From: Bacillus pumilus
GTDB taxonomy: Bacteria; Bacillota; Bacilli; Bacillales; Bacillaceae
Length of the DNA stretch: 64,000 nucleotides
Direction: 5' to 3'
NCBI RefSeq assembly: GCF_024498355.1
Contig: NZ_CP101833.1
Coordinates: forward strand, 2,523,001-2,587,000
Below are positions 10,510 through 20,006 of this stretch, piece by piece. Under the pieces are notes generated by a model that was not told where the DNA came from, searched no databases, and was given only the letters and a program-made list of their open reading frames with translations. Positions within the stretch are counted from its first letter, which is position 1; each line of letters begins with the position of its first letter. The translations under genes were made by a program, and so were the position numbers.

Positions 10510-11449
10510 ACGATGATGATTTACATACTTCTTCTAAATCACGCAAGATTTCATCTGCCACGGCCCAATCAAAAATGGACGCACCGGCTGCAAGCGGGTG
10601 ACCGCCGCCATGATATTTTTTAGCAATGGTGTTAATGACAACGCCTTTAGAGCGGAATCTGACACGAATCTGATCGTTTTCTTCCACAAAAAAGACCCAA
10701 GCTTTAATACCTGCAATATTTCCAAGTGTCCCAACAAGCTGCGAGGCTTGCTGCGCCGTTGTTTGGAACGATTCCAAAATGTCACGTTTAATAAAAACAG
10801 AGGCTACCCCATTCTCTGACAAAGAGATATGTTGAAAAATATAGCCATTTAATTTCACGACATTCAAATCCGTCTCATACAATTGATTGAAAAGGTCTGA
10901 TGATGAAAATGGATATTCGATTAGTTCCCCTGCATATTTGAGTGTCTTTTTCGTTGTATTTGGGAAAAGGAAGCGGCCTGTGTCTCCTACAATGCCGGCA
11001 TAAATCAGTTCAGCCGCCTTTGTATTCAGCTGATATCCTTCTTCTTTCCCCTCTAAATACAATTCATAAATCATTTCACTCACAGAGCTTGCCTCTGTAT
11101 CCACCCAAAGCAAGTCACCATAAGGATCTTCATTCGGATGATGATCAATTTTCATTAATCGATCACCCATTGAATAGCGCTGATCATCAATTCTTGCTTG
11201 ATTGGCTGTATCACAGACAATGACAAGGGCACCTTTATACACTTCGTCCGGTACCTCATCGAGTTCATATAAAAATGAAAGGGTTGGCTCCGGGGTTCCA
11301 GTCGCATAAATATTTTTTTCTGGATAGGTGGCACGCAAGATTTCCGTAAGGCCGCACTGCGATCCATACGCATCAGGATCTGGTCTTACATGTCTATGGA
11401 TGATGATGGTGTCATATAATGATATGGTTCTAATCAGTTCTTTTTTCAT
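10508..11449 (-). CDS. nrnA: Bifunctional nanoRNase / pAp phosphatase NrnA
   Basis: DHH-DHHA1 phosphoesterase that degrades 2-5 nucleotide RNAs and dephosphorylates 3'-phosphoadenosine 5'-phosphate. The 313 residues equal the family length. Visible motifs are HRHVRPDPDAYGSQ (metal site), VICDTAN, the defining IDHHPNEDPYGD and the C-terminal substrate-binding GGGHPLAAGAS. The ATG at 11449 has GGAG six bases upstream. It is convergent with ytzJ and divergent from ytpI. Confidence 0.96.
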   Translation of the reverse strand: MKKELIRTISLYDTIIIHRHVRPDPDAYGSQCGLTEILRATYPEKNIYATGTPEPTLSFLYELDEVPDEVYKGALVIVCDTANQARIDDQRYSMGDRLMKIDHHPNEDPYGDLLWVDTEASSVSEMIYELYLEGKEEGYQLNTKAAELIYAGIVGDTGRFLFPNTTKKTLKYAGELIEYPFSSSDLFNQLYETDLNVVKLNGYIFQHISLSENGVASVFIKRDILESFQTTAQQASQLVGTLGNIAGIKAWVFFVEENDQIRVRFRSKGVVINTIAKKYHGGGHPLAAGASIFDWAVADEILRDLEEVCKSSS

Positions 11450-11596
11450 AAAAACTCCTTCTTATGCGATACTCTTTTTATTATTAAATCATAATCTATC
11501 CTGACGGAAAAGTGAGGAATAGACAATTTATTCTAGTAAGCAAGCCTATTTACGTTTAAAATAGGGTTGTAATCACTTACAATGGAGGCTTGACAC

Positions 11597-11899
11597 ATGC
11601 TTGTTTTGATTGTGTTTATTATTAGTTCTGCCATGTTTTATTTATACTACAAAGCAAAGAATGTCCGTACGAACCGTCCAGTCGAGAAGAAATTCTGGTC
11701 GGCCAAATCCAGTATGGCACTTGGCTGCTTTGTCCTGCTCTTCGGTGTGAATCAATTATTTTTAAACCGTTCGTCACTCGCATTTGTCATTGGATTTATT
11801 TTTGTTGCAGTTGGTATCGGCAGTACGTGGGCTGGGTATAAAGCCTACAAGCATTATCTTCCGCTCTTTTTAAAGGAAGGCGAAAAAGATCACGCATAA
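11597..11899 (+). CDS. ytpI: YtpI family membrane protein
   Basis: A 100-residue membrane protein with three hydrophobic segments (LVLIVFIISSAMFYLYY, SMALGCFVLLFGVNQLFL and LAFVIGFIFVAVGIGSTW). The family has no known function. TGGAGG lies about 10 bases before the ATG. An inverted repeat TTGTAA-TCAC-TTACAA at 11567-11582 ends just before the ribosome site and could be an operator, but nothing links it to a regulator. Position between nrnA and ytoI matches B. subtilis. Confidence 0.85.
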   Translation: MLVLIVFIISSAMFYLYYKAKNVRTNRPVEKKFWSAKSSMALGCFVLLFGVNQLFLNRSSLAFVIGFIFVAVGIGSTWAGYKAYKHYLPLFLKEGEKDHA

Positions 11900-11907
11900 T
11901 GAGAGAG

Positions 11908-11947
11908 AAGGGCTAAAATGATGTTTATTTTAGTCCTTTGTCTTCTT
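11908..11947. repeat. Partial copy of the element found at 49.2 kb; acts as a hairpin
   Basis: AAGGGCTAAAAT pairs with ATTTTAGTCCTT across a seven-base loop. By hand comparison this 40-base stretch agrees with 49245-49284 at 37 of 40 positions, including the trailing TCTTCTT. It lies between the convergent ytpI and ytoI and can serve as their shared terminator. Confidence 0.65.
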
Positions 11948-11966
11948 CGGAATCGCCCTTTTATCA

Positions 11967-13289
11967 TTATCCTCTCTCCATCAGCTGCACCATCAGCATC
12001 GCTTTCCCTACGATATTTGATTGGTGGTACACCTCAACTTCCAACTTTCCAAACTTGCGCCCTACTTCTAAAATATTCGGCTTGATCTGTATCGTCGATT
12101 CCATTTGTACCGGTTTTAAGAAGTAGACAGAGAGACTTTCGACAATCAGTTCGCCTTTTTTATGAGATTTTAAGAAACGGTTGGCTGCTTCGATTAAAAT
12201 TTGTGTAAACACACCATATGAAATATTGCCAAGCTGGTTTGTCATTTGTGGTGTGACCTCATATTGATAAACCGCATCTGCTTTCGGTTTTTCTGTATCG
12301 GTTTCTTTAAACCCTCTCGACACAACGTCATCCAGTTTTTCTCCGACCTGCGGCTGCTTTTGGATCATTTGCAGCGCCTTGAGCACATCCTGACGGCTAA
12401 TCATCCCAATCAGCTTCGCATGATCATCTACAACTGGCAGCACCTCAATGCCTTCCCACACCATCATTTGTGCAGCAGAGGCAACAGATGTTTTGCCAAT
12501 GACTGTGAGCGGATTTTTCGTCATCACCTTTTCAATCGGTGTAGAGCGGTCATAGCCTGCAATATCCTTTGAGGTGAGAATGCCGTGAATCTTCATTTGA
12601 TCATCTGCTACCGGGAAGCGGCCGTGTCCTGTTTCGTAATTCTTTTCATACCATTTCTCAAGCTTATCCTCTGGTGATAAGTATACGGTCCGTTCAATCG
12701 GCGTTAAAATATCCTCCACAAGCACAATCTCTTTTTTAATTAATTGGTCATAAATGGCCCTGTTAATGAGAGCCGCTACCGTAAATGTATCGTAGCTTGT
12801 CGATAATATTGGCAGCTCAAGCTCATCTGCGAGCTGAATGATTTGTTCATCTGTTGAGAATCCGCCTGTGACCAGCACAGCCGCTCCTGCCTCTAATGCT
12901 TGCCTGTGGGCATTGATCCGGTTTCCGACGATCAGCAGGTTTCCAGCTGCCGTATATCGCATCATCGCATCCAGCTCCATCGCTCCGATGACAAATTTGT
13001 TTAACGTTTTATGTAAGCCTGCTCGTCCTCCAAGCACCTGTCCATCAATGACATTGACAACTTCCGCATATGTCAGTTTTTCAATATTTTCTTTTTTCTT
13101 CTGTTCAATTCGAATGGTACCGACGCGTTCAATGGTGCTAACGAACCCTTTATTTTCAGCATCTTTGATGGCCCGGTAAGCGGTGCCTTCACTCACTTTC
13201 ATTTCTTTCGCTATGCGCCGGACAGAAATTTTCTCTCCGACATCTAATGAATCAATATACGATAAAATTTGCTCGTGCTTTGTCGCCAA
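11967..13289 (-). CDS. ytoI: DRTGG / CBS / hotdog-domain regulator-like protein YtoI
   Basis: A 440-residue multidomain protein. In order: an N-terminal winged-helix segment (KISVRRIAKEMKVSEGTAYRAI), a DRTGG domain (about 70-180, VIGAMELDAMMRYTAAGNLL), two CBS modules (about 195-315, VMTKNPLTVIGK and GMISRQDVLKALQ) that usually bind adenine nucleotides, and a C-terminal hotdog (thioesterase-like) domain. The TTG at 13289 is the start, with AAGGGTG upstream, and gives the B. subtilis length. The ligand and role are unknown. Confidence 0.88.
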   Translation of the reverse strand: MATKHEQILSYIDSLDVGEKISVRRIAKEMKVSEGTAYRAIKDAENKGFVSTIERVGTIRIEQKKKENIEKLTYAEVVNVIDGQVLGGRAGLHKTLNKFVIGAMELDAMMRYTAAGNLLIVGNRINAHRQALEAGAAVLVTGGFSTDEQIIQLADELELPILSTSYDTFTVAALINRAIYDQLIKKEIVLVEDILTPIERTVYLSPEDKLEKWYEKNYETGHGRFPVADDQMKIHGILTSKDIAGYDRSTPIEKVMTKNPLTVIGKTSVASAAQMMVWEGIEVLPVVDDHAKLIGMISRQDVLKALQMIQKQPQVGEKLDDVVSRGFKETDTEKPKADAVYQYEVTPQMTNQLGNISYGVFTQILIEAANRFLKSHKKGELIVESLSVYFLKPVQMESTIQIKPNILEVGRKFGKLEVEVYHQSNIVGKAMLMVQLMERG

Positions 13290-13395
13290 TCCCGTTCACC
13301 CTTTTTGTTTTCAGCGTTTTCATCTATGTTTCATTATAAAGGCAGGAGGCTTTTAATAGCAATTTGTCTTTTACTTCAGCACGATGCAGACAAAC

Positions 13396-13425
13396 AAAAA
13401 AGCCGGCATTTGTGTGCCGGCTTTT
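13396..13425. terminator. Terminator after ytkL
   Basis: GCCGGCA (13402-13408) pairs with TGCCGGC (13415-13421). Minus-strand reading gives a T-run after the stem, as expected for ytkL. Confidence 0.85.
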
Positions 13426-13436
13426 GTTCATGATGA

Positions 13437-14120
13437 TCAAATTTCAATGGATTCTCCGCTGTTTAACACGTGACCTACGCCGCCGTGCAGGCTGTCTGCA
13501 AATGCATGCGGGTCCTGCTCAATTGGCGGGAATGTGCTGTAGTGAATCGGCACGACCTGCTTTGCACGAAGCCATTCTGCTGCGATTCTTGCATCGTCTG
13601 GCCCCATGGTGAAGTTATCACCGATTGGAAGGAATGCGAGCTCAATATGATTCAGCTCACCGATCAGCTTCATATCTGAAAAGAGCGCAGTGTCTCCAGC
13701 ATGATAAATCGTTTTGCCCTCTGCGGTAAATAAAATACCTGATGGCATGCCTGTATACGTAATCGTTTTTGCCTCTTCATCAATGACCGCTGAACCGTGG
13801 AACGCTTGTGTGAGCTTAACTTTACCAAATTCAAACTCACGTCCGCCGCCAATATGAAGCGGGTGCGTTTTCACCCCTTGCCAGCTTAAATAGACAGCAA
13901 GCTCGTTTGGCGCGACGACGAGAGCGTCATTATTTTTAGCCATTTCAATGGTGTCACCGAGGTGATCTCCATGTCCATGAGTCAGCAAAATCACATCTGC
14001 TTTGATATCCTGTGGTTTGATATCTGTGTGCTTATTTCCATTTAAAAATGGATCAATCCAAATATGGTATCCGTTTGTTTCAATGTGTACGACTGAATGT
14101 CCATGATATGTAGCTTTCAT
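13437..14120 (-). CDS. ytkL: UPF0173 metal-dependent hydrolase YtkL
   Basis: Metallo-beta-lactamase-fold hydrolase, 227 residues, the family length. The metal-binding motif [10 protein letters not shown] is intact, followed by [12 protein letters not shown] and the C-terminal VPIHYSTF. The substrate of this family is not established. GAGGTGG precedes the ATG at 14120 by about 9 bases. It lies between ytoI and the YtkK reductase as in B. subtilis. Confidence 0.92.
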   Translation of the reverse strand: MKATYHGHSVVHIETNGYHIWIDPFLNGNKHTDIKPQDIKADVILLTHGHGDHLGDTIEMAKNNDALVVAPNELAVYLSWQGVKTHPLHIGGGREFEFGKVKLTQAFHGSAVIDEEAKTITYTGMPSGILFTAEGKTIYHAGDTALFSDMKLIGELNHIELAFLPIGDNFTMGPDDARIAAEWLRAKQVVPIHYSTFPPIEQDPHAFADSLHGGVGHVLNSGESIEI

Positions 14121-14185
14121 GTAGTATGTCCACCTCTCAATTTTGATCTCATATCATCTATTCCCTGTATAAAAAGCTAAAAAAC

Positions 14186-14941
14186 TTAATGCCTATGAAT
14201 CACGTTAAGTCCACCTGTCGCTTCAATGACAGTCCCTGTAATGAGGTCTGATCGATCATCACATAAAAATGAGATGATGCGCCCTATATCCTCTCCGGTA
14301 CCAGACCGGCCTATTGGTGTTTCACCGTCTCTGATCTGACGTGCTTCCTCGATCGTGGATTCTTTCATGGCTCCGACGATTTTGCCTGGACAAACCATAT
14401 TGGCCGTGATGCCATTTTCAGCTTCTTCAATCGCAATGGTTTTCGTCAATGAGGCCAGCCCTACCTTTGCCGCTCCGAAGGCTGATCTGTGCATCCAGCC
14501 TGGTGCATGATCTGCCCCTTGGAAGCCATACGTGATAATGCGGCCAAAGCCTTGTTTTCTCATCATAGGGATCACCATTCGGAACAAATGGAACACTGCG
14601 GATAGGTTGCCTTCCATCATTTGATACCATTCATCTTCAGAGTAATCCGCGAGTTTTTTTCGTTCAAAAATATAAGGCCCGGCATTATTGATCAAGGCAT
14701 CAATCCGCCCAAATCGCTCTGTTGCCAGCTCTACCATGTTTTTTAAATCTTCTTTGTTTGTCACATCGCCTTGGACAAATTGAAGCTTTTCTTCGTATTC
14801 CTGCAATTCTTCTTTCATCTGCCGGACAGCTTCATCATCACTTCGATAATTCACTGTCACAGAATACCCCATATTCAGTAAAGACTCGGTGACTTTCCTT
14901 CCAAGCCCTTTAGAACCCGCTGTTATTAATGCGTGTCGCAC
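14186..14941 (-). CDS. ytkK: Short-chain dehydrogenase/reductase YtkK
   Basis: Classical SDR of 251 residues. The N-terminal LITAGSKGLGRKV is the nucleotide-binding TGxxxGxG variant with Ala-Gly in place of Thr-Gly. NNAG is present, but the usual YxxxK catalytic pair is altered: the segment reads RSAFGAAKVGLASL, with Phe where Tyr is expected. Catalysis may therefore be modified or lost. A GTG start at 14941 is chosen because AGGAGGAG lies just upstream. Substrate unknown. Confidence 0.85.
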   Translation of the reverse strand: MRHALITAGSKGLGRKVTESLLNMGYSVTVNYRSDDEAVRQMKEELQEYEEKLQFVQGDVTNKEDLKNMVELATERFGRIDALINNAGPYIFERKKLADYSEDEWYQMMEGNLSAVFHLFRMVIPMMRKQGFGRIITYGFQGADHAPGWMHRSAFGAAKVGLASLTKTIAIEEAENGITANMVCPGKIVGAMKESTIEEARQIRDGETPIGRSGTGEDIGRIISFLCDDRSDLITGTVIEATGGLNVIHRH

Positions 14942-15175
14942 ACAATCTCCTCCTAAAGCAAAGGTTGCAAGTTCATGTGTTTCTCATACTATCTTTACTT
15001 TACTATAAACCAGCACTGGACGCACTTCTGAACCCTTTGTCTGCTATTCATGATGCGGACGATGGGTTGATCAAACAAAGCCTACAGCTTTTGAGCTATC
15101 GCCCCCTCCCCAACTTAAAAACATCATACGCTTTCATGTTCTCCAAGGAGGATGCTTCTCCTTTCTGCATTACAG
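14942..15175. other. Gap between ytkK and the argH terminator
   Basis: No gene is visible here. It should hold the ytkK promoter on the minus strand, but no convincing -35/-10 pair was found. Confidence 0.4.
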
Positions 15176-15209
15176 CAAAAAACCATCCGTCTCATACGAA
15201 TGGTTTTTT
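15176..15209 (-). terminator. Terminator of argGH
   Basis: AAAAAACCAT and ATGGTTTTTT arms with further CGT/ACG pairing lie just after the argH stop; the minus-strand reading ends in a T-run. Confidence 0.85.
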
Positions 15210-15215
15210 AAAAGG

Positions 15216-16589
15216 TTACGCTAGGCAGGCTTTTGCTTTTTCTAAAGCGAGCTGAATTTGTTTGAATCCAGTTCCCCCTGCACTTGTTCTTTTTTCAACA
15301 GCGACATACGGATCAAGAACGGTGTAAATATCTTGTTCAAAAAGACCGCTCGCTTCTGTGAATGTTTCAAACGGAAGATCACTTAAGTAGATGCCTTTTT
15401 GAATGCATGTATACACGAGCTTGCCAACGATTTCGTGTGCTTCACGGAATGGCATGCCTTTTTTCGCAAGGTAGTCTGCCACTTCGGTCGCATTTGAGAA
15501 ATCTTCTTTTGTTGCTTTTTTCATGACATCTTCGTTCACTGTCATCGTTTGAATCATGCCTGTGAAGATTTGCAGGCTGCCAGCGATGGTTTTCACTGTA
15601 TCAAACATGCCTTCCTTATCTTCTTGCAGGTCTTTGTTATACGTAAGCGGCAAGCCTTTCATAATGGTGAGAAGCCCCATCAGGTTGCCATATACACGGC
15701 CCGTTTTTCCACGGATCAATTCAGCCATATCCGGGTTTTTCTTTTGCGGCATCATGCTGCTGCCTGTTGCGTAAGTGTCATCAAGCTCAATGAATTTGAA
15801 TTCTTGAGAGCACCATAAAATGATTTCCTCACAAAGACGTGAGAGGTGCATCATCACAAGGCTGCTGTTAGACAAGAACTCTAAAATGAAGTCACGATCA
15901 CTCACGCCATCAAGGCTGTTTTCGTAAATATGGTCAAAGCCAAGCAGCTCTGCTGTATATTCACGATCAATTGGGAATGTCGTTCCAGCTAACGCCCCGC
16001 ATCCAAGTGGAGAGACGTTAATCCGCTTCAAAGAATCTTGAAAGCGCGCTTTGTCACGCTCAAGCATCCAAAAGTAGGCGAGCATATGATGGGCAAAGGA
16101 AATAGGCTGTGCACGCTGTAAGTGCGTATATCCTGGAAAGATCGTTTCAACGTGCTGTTCTGCTTTCTCTACAAGCACCTTTTGAAAAGAAGAGATCAGC
16201 TCAATGATATGCTCTACTTGGTTATTCAAATATAAATGCATATCTGTTGCGACCTGATCATTCCGGCTTCTCGCTGTGTGCAATTTGCCGCCAAGCGGTC
16301 CAATCTCATCAATGAGCATTTTTTCAAGGTTTAAATGAATGTCCTCATAATCTACTGAGAAATCCAGTTCATCCGCCTCTGCCTTTTTCATGAGCGTATT
16401 CAGTCCGTCTTTGATGGCAGCGGCCTCCTCATCTTGGAGGATACCGCATTTATTCAGCATACTTGCATGAGCAAGGGAGCCGGTCAGATCTTCTTTGACT
16501 AATTGTTTGTCGAAATGAATGGACGCGCCAAACTCATCGACCCATTTTTCTGGTGTTTTTTGAAATCGGCCTCCCCAAAGCTTTTTCAT
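15216..16589 (-). CDS. argH: Argininosuccinate lyase
   Basis: Last step of arginine synthesis: argininosuccinate to arginine plus fumarate. The 457 residues belong to the fumarase/aspartase superfamily, with LWGGRF at the N-terminus, [12 protein letters not shown], the TGHLQRA-type segment [10 protein letters not shown] and the signature [12 protein letters not shown]. The ATG overlaps the argG stop (ATGA at 16589-16586), so the two genes are translationally coupled. Confidence 0.98.
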   Translation of the reverse strand: MKKLWGGRFQKTPEKWVDEFGASIHFDKQLVKEDLTGSLAHASMLNKCGILQDEEAAAIKDGLNTLMKKAEADELDFSVDYEDIHLNLEKMLIDEIGPLGGKLHTARSRNDQVATDMHLYLNNQVEHIIELISSFQKVLVEKAEQHVETIFPGYTHLQRAQPISFAHHMLAYFWMLERDKARFQDSLKRINVSPLGCGALAGTTFPIDREYTAELLGFDHIYENSLDGVSDRDFILEFLSNSSLVMMHLSRLCEEIILWCSQEFKFIELDDTYATGSSMMPQKKNPDMAELIRGKTGRVYGNLMGLLTIMKGLPLTYNKDLQEDKEGMFDTVKTIAGSLQIFTGMIQTMTVNEDVMKKATKEDFSNATEVADYLAKKGMPFREAHEIVGKLVYTCIQKGIYLSDLPFETFTEASGLFEQDIYTVLDPYVAVEKRTSAGGTGFKQIQLALEKAKACLA

Positions 16590-17797
16590 GCCTTAACCTG
16601 CTCCTTTTTGTTCACGATGCTGTTTACTTTTGTTGGTAAACCCCAAAGGTTAATAAATCCTACAGCTGCATCATGATCGAATTCATCTGCTTTTGTGTAA
16701 GTCGCTAGATTTTCATCATAAAGTGAATATGGTGATTTACGTCCTTCTACAATCGCATGGCCTTTAAATAGTTTCACACGTACAACACCTGTTACGTTCT
16801 TTTGTGTTTCTTGTAAGAATGCGTCTAGTGCTTCTTTAAGTGGTGAGAACCATAAGCCGTTGTATATTAATTCAGCCATTTTTTGTTCAACGATTGGCTT
16901 AAAGTGAGCGACTTCTTTGACAAGCGTTAAGTCTTCAAGCTCTTTATGCGCTTTTAAAAGTGTGATAGCACCTGGGCACTCGTACACTTCACGAGATTTG
17001 ATCCCAACAAGACGGTTTTCAACGTGATCGATTCTGCCAACACCATGCTGACCAGCGACCTCATTTAAATGAAGGATCAGATCAGATAATGAATACTGGA
17101 TACCGTCAATCGCCGTTGGTTTACCTTTTTCAAACGTGATTTCAATGATCTCAGGTGTGTCAGGTGTTTTTTCAAGTGGATTTGTCAGATCGTACGCACC
17201 TTCTGGCGGCGCAGCCCAAGGATCTTCTAAAATGCCGCATTCGTTACTTCTGCCCCAAAGGTTTTGGTCGATTGAATACGGGCTGTCTAAGTTAATCGGA
17301 ATTGGAATGCCATGCTTTTGTGCATAGTCGATCTCTTCATCACGAGACCATTTCCATTCACGCACTGGTGCAAGAACTTCTAGATCTGGATTTAATGCTT
17401 TAATGGATACTTCAAAACGAACTTGGTCGTTCCCTTTTCCTGTACATCCGTGTGCAACTGCGACTGCATTTTCTTTCTCTGCTACTTCCACTAATTTTTT
17501 GGCAATGAGCGGACGAGATAGTGCAGACACAAGCGGGTATTTTCCTTCATACATGGTGTGTGCTTGCAGTGCAGCAAGTGCGAATTCTTCAGCAAATTCT
17601 TCTTTTGCGTCAATCATGTAAGACTGAACTGCTCCGACTTGAAGTGCTTTTTGCTGAACAAATGCTAAATCTTTTCCTTCACCTACGTCCAGGCAGCAAG
17701 CAACAACCTCGTATCCCTGCTCTTGTAACCATTTAACTGCAACAGAGGTATCAAGACCTCCGGAATATGCTAATACGACTTTTTTATTTTGTGACAT
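16586..17797 (-). CDS. argG: Argininosuccinate synthase
   Basis: ATP-dependent joining of citrulline and aspartate. The 403 residues start with the PP-loop [14 protein letters not shown] and contain [15 protein letters not shown] and [13 protein letters not shown], all family signatures. AGAGGAG precedes the ATG at 17797. First gene of the argGH unit, the standard arrangement in B. subtilis, where the arginine repressor AhrC controls the operon; ARG-box-like sites lie just upstream. Confidence 0.98.
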   Translation of the reverse strand: MSQNKKVVLAYSGGLDTSVAVKWLQEQGYEVVACCLDVGEGKDLAFVQQKALQVGAVQSYMIDAKEEFAEEFALAALQAHTMYEGKYPLVSALSRPLIAKKLVEVAEKENAVAVAHGCTGKGNDQVRFEVSIKALNPDLEVLAPVREWKWSRDEEIDYAQKHGIPIPINLDSPYSIDQNLWGRSNECGILEDPWAAPPEGAYDLTNPLEKTPDTPEIIEITFEKGKPTAIDGIQYSLSDLILHLNEVAGQHGVGRIDHVENRLVGIKSREVYECPGAITLLKAHKELEDLTLVKEVAHFKPIVEQKMAELIYNGLWFSPLKEALDAFLQETQKNVTGVVRVKLFKGHAIVEGRKSPYSLYDENLATYTKADEFDHDAAVGFINLWGLPTKVNSIVNKKEQVKA

Positions 17798-17840
17798 GAT
17801 TGAAAAGCTCCTCTCACTTGTTTTGATTCTGTGAATGTTT

Positions 17841-17878
17841 TTTGCATAAAAATAAGTTTCAATTTATAAACATGCATT
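17841..17878 (-). promoter_or_regulatory. Two ARG-box-like sites before argG
   Basis: TTTGCATAAAAATAAGTT (17841-17858, plus strand) and AATGCATGTTTATAAATT (17878-17861, minus strand) each carry one good half of the ArgR/AhrC consensus (TGNATWWWWAT) and a poor second half. They sit about 45-80 bases before the argG start. AhrC control is inferred; the promoter itself could not be assigned with confidence. Confidence 0.5.
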
Positions 17879-17932
17879 TAGTATGTATACACTGTAACAA
17901 GGAAAAATTGTTTTTTCAACCCCTTTATGAAA

Positions 17933-17966
17933 AAAACTCTGCCAATTTTTCTTGGCAGAGTTTTTT
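17933..17966. terminator. Terminator after moaB
   Basis: AAAACTCTGCCAA pairs with TTGGCAGAGTTTT across a short T-rich loop, with a T-run on both strands. It lies just beyond the moaB stop and shields the argG promoter. Confidence 0.9.
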
Positions 17967-17970
17967 TGGG

Positions 17971-18486
17971 CTATTTTTGATCCTTTTCAAGCTCTCGCAC
18001 GACGTGAGGAAGCTCAGGAATAATGAGTTTTGTCATGGCTAAACGAACTGCTCCGGTAGAGCCTGGTGTGGCAAAGACCACTTTTTGGTTAACGACCCCA
18101 GCAGTTGCTCTAGACAAGATAGCAGCAGAACCGATGTCTTCTGTATAGCTGAGCATGCGAAAGATTTCACCAAAGCCAGGCAGCTCTTTTGAGAAAAGAG
18201 GGGTAATGGATTCAATGGTGACATCCCTTGCGGCAATTCCTGTTCCCCCATTTAACAAGACGGCATCAATCTTGGGCTCACTTGTTCCTTCAAGCAGAGC
18301 GTCTTGGATCGCTCCAATGTCATCTTTTACAATATCGTATGCAAGAATAAGATGTCCCTGTTCTTTGAGCAAATCAATCATGAGACGGCCGCTTTTATCC
18401 GTTTCCTTTGTCCTTGTATCACTGACTGTCATGACTTTTACATGAAGCCTCGCTTTCGCTTCTCGTTTATGTTCCGTAACGCTCAT
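17971..18486 (-). CDS. moaB: MoaB family molybdenum cofactor protein
   Basis: MogA/MoaB-fold protein thought to adenylylate molybdopterin during molybdenum cofactor synthesis. The 171 residues carry MTVSDTRTKETDKSG, the substrate-loop LLNGGTGIAARDVTIE and the C-terminal ATPGSTGAVRLAM. GGGAG precedes the ATG at 18486. It stands alone between argG and ackA as in B. subtilis, away from the other moa genes. Confidence 0.93.
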   Translation of the reverse strand: MSVTEHKREAKARLHVKVMTVSDTRTKETDKSGRLMIDLLKEQGHLILAYDIVKDDIGAIQDALLEGTSEPKIDAVLLNGGTGIAARDVTIESITPLFSKELPGFGEIFRMLSYTEDIGSAAILSRATAGVVNQKVVFATPGSTGAVRLAMTKLIIPELPHVVRELEKDQK

Positions 18487-18542
18487 CTAACGCACGCTCC
18501 CTTTCGCTTCGTATTGGACAAATTATAGCATGCTGCTTTGAA

Positions 18543-18575
18543 CAAAAAAGCTCTTTTCCCATTAGGAAAAGAGCT
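18543..18575 (-). terminator. Terminator of ackA
   Basis: AGCTCTTTTCC and GGAAAAGAGCT arms with a five-base loop; the minus strand continues with a T-run. Confidence 0.9.
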
Positions 18576-18586
18576 GTACCATTTTA

Positions 18587-19771
18587 TTACGCTAAGCGCA
18601 TAACGTCTCTTGCAATCATCACTTCTTCGTTTGTAGGAATCACGATGACTTTCACAGGAGAGTGAGGGTAGCTGATGAATGCTTCTTCGCCTCTCATGTT
18701 GTTAAGAGATGGATCCCAGTAAACGCCCATGAATTCTAGACCACGAAGTACACGTGCTCGCACTTCTGAACTGTTTTCACCAATTCCAGCTGTGAAGATG
18801 ATCGCATCTACGCCATTCATTCTCGCTGCATAAGAACCGATGTATTTATGAATACGGCTGGCAAAAATATCAAGAGCTACTTCTGCACGGTCGTTTCCTT
18901 CTTCTGTTGCTTCTTCGATATCACGAAGGTCACTTGAAAGACCAGACACACCTAAAAGACCACTCTTCTTATTCAAAGTAGAAAGAACTTCTTCAGCAGT
19001 ATGTCCTGTTTTCTCCATAATAAATGGAATGAGGGCAGGGTCAATGTTACCTGAACGTGTACCCATCGCCACACCAGCAAGCGGCGTGAAGCCCATTGAT
19101 GTATCGATTGATTTTCCGCCTTCTACTGCTGCGATACTCGCACCATTTCCAAGGTGGCAAGAAATCAAACGAAGCTCTTCTAACGGACGGCCTAATAGTT
19201 CTGATGCACGCTCTGTGACGAACTTATGGCTTGTCCCGTGGAATCCGTATTTACGAATACCAAAGTTTTTGTAGTAGTCGTACGGAAGGCTGTATAGGTA
19301 AGACTGCTCTGGCATTGTTTGGTGGAACGCTGTATCGAACACAGCAACCGCTGGTACGTCAGGCAGAATTTGTTTGAATGCTTTGATTCCTACAACGTTT
19401 GCAGGGTTGTGCAGTGGTGCAAGCTCTGAAAGCTGATCAATCTCATCGATCGCTTCATCTGTTAATAGAACAGAATCGCTGAACTTTTCTCCACCGTGAA
19501 CGACGCGGTGTCCTACGCCATCAATTTCATTAAAGTCCTTGATGATGTTGAATTCAGTTAGTTTTTCAAGCAGCATTTTTACAGCTACTGCGTGATCTGG
19601 AATATCAGTGATTTCTGTTTTCTTTTCTCCATCTACAGAAATCGTAAAGATACTGTTGTCCATTCCGATTCTTTCAACAAGACCTTTCGTTAAAACGGTT
19701 TCTTCTGGCATGTCGAACAATTGGAATTTAAGAGATGAGCTTCCTGCGTTGATTGCAATAATTTTGGACAT
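18587..19771 (-). CDS. ackA: Acetate kinase
   Basis: Interconverts acetyl phosphate plus ADP and acetate plus ATP in the overflow pathway. The 394 residues show the ASKHA start [16 protein letters not shown], the substrate motif [29 protein letters not shown] and HLGNGASI, plus the C-terminal FTAGIGENS. In B. subtilis CcpA activates the gene when sugar is plentiful; a perfect cre match with activator spacing lies upstream here. Confidence 0.98.
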   Translation of the reverse strand: MSKIIAINAGSSSLKFQLFDMPEETVLTKGLVERIGMDNSIFTISVDGEKKTEITDIPDHAVAVKMLLEKLTEFNIIKDFNEIDGVGHRVVHGGEKFSDSVLLTDEAIDEIDQLSELAPLHNPANVVGIKAFKQILPDVPAVAVFDTAFHQTMPEQSYLYSLPYDYYKNFGIRKYGFHGTSHKFVTERASELLGRPLEELRLISCHLGNGASIAAVEGGKSIDTSMGFTPLAGVAMGTRSGNIDPALIPFIMEKTGHTAEEVLSTLNKKSGLLGVSGLSSDLRDIEEATEEGNDRAEVALDIFASRIHKYIGSYAARMNGVDAIIFTAGIGENSSEVRARVLRGLEFMGVYWDPSLNNMRGEEAFISYPHSPVKVIVIPTNEEVMIARDVMRLA

Positions 19772-19894
19772 TCTTGTCGCTCCTTTTACTCAGTTGTTAT
19801 ATAAGGTTTCACGTTTTTTCCGGTGCTATATTCAACCTGTTTGAACGGGTCTTTTATAGTTTAACGATAAGTCCGAAAAATATCTGACTTTTTC

Positions 19895-19923
19895 ATTTAA
19901 ACATTGAAAACTTTGCATTTCAA
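19895..19923 (-). promoter_or_regulatory. ackA promoter
   Basis: Minus strand TTGAAA (19923-19918), 17 bases, TTAAAT (19900-19895). It is preferred over a second TATAAA at 19857-19852 because it puts the cre site at the known activating distance. The leader would be about 115 bases. Confidence 0.65.
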
Positions 19924-19937
19924 GTACACCTTCGAAC

Positions 19938-19951
19938 TGTTATCGCTTACA
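19938..19951 (-). promoter_or_regulatory. CcpA cre site activating ackA
   Basis: TGTAAGCGATAACA on the minus strand matches every position of the cre consensus TGWNANCGNTNWCA. Its centre is 56.5 bases upstream of the transcription start inferred from the neighbouring promoter. Confidence 0.85.
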
Positions 19952-19980
19952 TCGATAAGTCGTTATTTTCTGAATAGTAA

Positions 19981-20006
19981 AATAGCCAGAAATCACTCTG
20001 GCTATT
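19981..20006 (-). terminator. Terminator of ytxK
   Basis: AATAGCCAGA (19981-19990) and TCTGGCTATT (19997-20006) pair perfectly across six bases. The stem covers the ytxK stop codon; T-rich sequence follows on the minus strand. Confidence 0.75.

Noticed and set aside
11567-11582. TTGTAA-TCAC-TTACAA as a defined operator of ytpI
   Set aside because: The dyad is real, but short and AT-rich, and no regulator with this site could be named.
14942-15175. A small gene between argH and ytkK
   Set aside because: Short open frames here lack a ribosome site and any recognisable protein pattern.
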